A DNA stretch of 64,000 nt from contig JAQFVV010006197.1 of assembly GCA_028023455.1 (NCBI GenBank), positions 15,497,254-15,561,253 of the forward strand, in the 5' to 3' direction. This stretch comes from Epiperipatus broadwayi. Its lineage: Eukaryota; Onychophora; Udeonychophora; Euonychophora; Peripatidae. Positions 61,640 to 64,000 of the stretch are shown here, one piece after another (position 1 is the stretch's first letter; every line of letters begins with the position of its first letter). The translations under genes were made by a program, and so were the position numbers. The notes below the pieces were generated by a model, which ran no database searches, had not been told where the DNA came from, and saw nothing but the letters and a program-made list of their open reading frames with translations.

Positions 61640-61985
61640 GATCTTTAGCTACAAGAGAATATACATATAAATGGAAAAATATGGGTGCTTTATTTTGTAA
61701 ATTACGTAAGGAAGGAATAGAAAATATTAGACATTTGTTAATTGAATGTAAATGCTTGAAAACAGAAAGAGTATATATAATGAAGTTATGGAAGAATAAA
61801 TATGAAAAGTGATTATACAGAAAGTGAATTGGTTTTTATGCTGGGTTTGGGAAAAGATATGGGAGATTTAGATATAAAGGCTATAGAGTTGACAAAGATT
61901 ATGTTGTAAAAATGGGATGGAGCAGAATATGGGAAAATTTAGAGTGGGGAATAGAAAATAAAGTGGCTAACAGATTTATCTGGGC
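61640..61985 (+). pseudogene. Possible C-terminal scrap of a LINE reverse transcriptase
   Basis: One frame reads FCKLRKEGIENIRHLLIECK and then CLKTERV, resembling the zinc-finger-like Cys...His...Cys tail (C-x-E-x3-HLL-x2-C) after the RT of several non-LTR elements. It differs from the RTE tail at 20 kb, so it would be another clade. Stops follow at once. The match is short, hence the low confidence. Confidence 0.3.
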
Positions 61986-62517
61986 ATAATTGCTTAGATA
62001 TTCTTGACTTCGTTTAAAGAGAAGCCACAATACATCACATCATTTACGGTCAAGTTATTTGTTTTGGTTTCATTTCAACAAATGTCCATATCATAAGAAC
62101 AATACAATATTGTATTTTACTGTTTTACTCAATTAAGGTTAGTATTTATTTGAATAAATATTGTGAAAGATGTTATTTTTTATATACAAAAATGCTTGTA
62201 TACTTTTTTTTCTCACTTTTTTATTCAAAATTTATCATCCTATTAGTTATTATAAAAATTTATTTATTTGAAACTTATTGTCATTTATTTATTAACAAGT
62301 AAAACATATTCCTATTTTTTAAACTTAACAAGTAATTTATAATTGATTTATTGATATTTTTTTAAATATTAAAGAATAAAACATATGGGGATATTAAAAA
62401 ATAGAACATACAAGAGTAAATATGCTTCGTATAATTAAACAACCCCATTTGGTGTCTCTGCTAACTAATGAGTATTAATATCTTATTTATATTTTAGGAT
62501 AAAAATATTTTTTACCC
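61986..62517. other. Gene-free AT-rich stretch before the hAT copy
   Basis: Nothing recognised. The left terminal inverted repeat of the hAT element would be expected here, but cannot be placed without its right end, which is outside the window. Confidence 0.4.
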
Positions 62518-64000
62518 ATGAATAAATGGTTGAACTTGAATACCAAAGATAATGATGTAGATGGCAAAACTACAAAGTCTCTTCAAGCAGAATCTTATAA
62601 TAAGAAAGAGGCATCTAAGATGCTAAAAAGAAAATATGATGAGACATTTCTCCAATTTGGCTTTACTTTCAACAACTGTGATGGTAATGAACAACCTCTT
62701 TGTTTAATTTGTAATAATGTTTTGTCTATGGCTAGTATAAAACCATCAAAATTAAAAAGGCATTTTGAATCCAAGCATCCTTCATATGTCAATAAACCAC
62801 AAGAATATTTCAAATGATTGTTAAAAACTTCAAATAAAGAAAAACAATATTTTGAGAAATTTATAACTGTTAATGAAAAATGTATGAAGTCTCATATCTG
62901 ATTGCTAAAAATAAAAAGCTATACACCATTGGAGAAGATTTTATATTATCTGCTGCTATTAAAATGGTAGAAATTCTTCACAGAAATAAATATGGTGATG
63001 AAATTCGGAAAATTCCTTTATCAAATGATACTGTCACTAATAGAATTTCTGAAATTAGCAATGACCAATTTGAGCAACTTATTACTAGACTTAAAGAAAG
63101 CCCAATACTTACAATTCAGTTGGACAAAACAACTGATATTTCAAAAATGGCTCAATTATTAGTATATGTCAGGTACATTTATAAAAAATTATTTTGTCAT
63201 TCTTTGGAAAAACATACAAGAGGGGAAGACATATATAATAAAATAGACAATTTTTTTAAAACTGAAGGTTTAGAATGGAAAAATTGCTTTGGAGTATGTA
63301 CAGATGGTGCAAAAGCAATGACTGGTGAAATCATTTGTTAAAGCTTCTGGTAATAATCATGTAACTTTTACACACTGCCTGATCCATTGAGGTCCTTGCA
63401 GCAAAAAAATTAGAAACGGAATTGAACGAATGTGCTTCACGATGCTGTCAAAATTATAAACTTTATTAAAAGCCATGCCCTTAACAGCCGTTTATTTTCA
63501 AATTTTTGTAAAGACATGGACTCCGAATACAAAAATTTATTATTACATGCAGAAGTAAGATGGATGTCAAGATGGCGAAGTTTAAGATTATTGTTATTAA
63601 AAGAAGAAATTATTGTATTTTTAACAGAACAAAAATCTGATCTTCCTCCTCTTTTTCAAAATGACTTATGGCTATCAAAACTGTGCTATTTGTCTGATAT
63701 TTTTGAAAAGATAAATGATCTTAACTTCTCTCTGCAAGGGAAAATAGCATTATTTTTACTTCGAATAATAAAATTGATGGTTTTATTAAAAAGATCAACA
63801 TTTAGAAGAATAGGATGGAAATTGATTCATCGGAAATGTTTTCGACTATCAACAATTTTATAATTGAAAAAAATAATTGTAAAACTTTAATTGCAAAAAT
63901 TATTGTAGATCACTTAAAAACTCGCTTGCAAATACTTTATATTTAATTTAGATTTCAAAAAGCTATCTTGGATTCAAAGACCATTTTTGATTGACATTAA
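62518..64000 (+). pseudogene. hAT-superfamily transposase (ZBED5/FAM200-like), broken and cut by the window end
   Basis: The N-terminal frame (62518-62817) has a BED-type zinc finger: Cys62 and Cys65 (CLIC), then His82 and His87 (KRHFESKH). A TGA at 62815-62817 and a frame change near 62880 precede the second frame (62880-63341) with EDFILSAAIKMVEIL, LTIQLDKTTDISKMA (first acidic motif) and CFGVCTDGAKAMTG (second). A further shift and stop lead to the third frame (63432-63863) with DAVKIINFIKS and LLLHAEVRWMSR, conserved in this family. A weak trace of the C-terminal Trp-Ile...Pro-Phe region reaches the window end. Such transposases cut and paste their own DNA; relatives were domesticated as ZBED5 in vertebrates. 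At least two stops and two frameshifts show this copy is dead. Confidence 0.88.

Overview
This is an animal nuclear genome window, very AT-rich (roughly three-quarters A+T by eye), with one recognisable host gene and a heavy load of transposable elements. The host gene is a partial PDIA4/ERp72 (protein disulfide isomerase A4) with five exons on the + strand between 43645 and 56645, separated by introns of 0.85-4.5 kb. Spliceosomal introns, RTE, Ty3/Gypsy, Penelope-like, mariner-like and hAT elements together point to a metazoan, most likely an invertebrate. The sequence does not let me name the species.

Layout. 1-8569: AT-rich, no gene, short tandem duplications. 8570-10375: decayed RTE retrotransposon on the minus strand. 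11810-14943: 5'-truncated Ty3/Gypsy element with a probable 3' LTR and an inverted LTR scrap fused to its broken end. 16400-21700 and 33225-38518: two diverged copies of one segment (a segmental duplication). Copy 1 carries a nearly complete RTE element with target-site duplications. Copy 2 carries two small Penelope-type insertions, a single hammerhead-bearing repeat, a four-unit palindromic array of hammerhead-bearing repeats and a mariner-like element; a Penelope-type hairpin sits at its right edge. The RTE and mariner sites are empty in the other copy. 22740-27370: an old, badly decayed Ty3/Gypsy element. 43645-56645: PDIA4 exons, with introns holding a Penelope GIY-YIG fragment, a second hammerhead-bearing array and an RTE scrap. 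60179-60390: the best-preserved hammerhead repeat. 61640-61985: possible LINE tail. 62518-64000: hAT transposase pseudogene running off the window.

Most interesting system. A repeat family with units of about 451 nt recurs at 34.2, 35.2-36.7 and 60.2 kb. Each unit carries what reads as a type I hammerhead ribozyme: a CUGANGA core, short stem II, GAAA, a tiny stem III and usually a GUC cleavage triplet. The best copies also have a 6-bp stem I. Units occur head to tail as dimers, and two dimers face each other to make a palindrome. A diverged relative with the same core and architecture lies in a PDIA4 intron at 46.9-47.8 kb. This is the organisation described for animal retrozymes, non-autonomous elements thought to move through hammerhead-processed circular RNA with help from Penelope-like reverse transcriptases; Penelope remnants are also present. 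Function is inferred from sequence only.

Of the mobile coding regions, none is intact: the RTE needs only one repair (a frameshift between endonuclease and reverse transcriptase), the others carry stops and multiple frameshifts.
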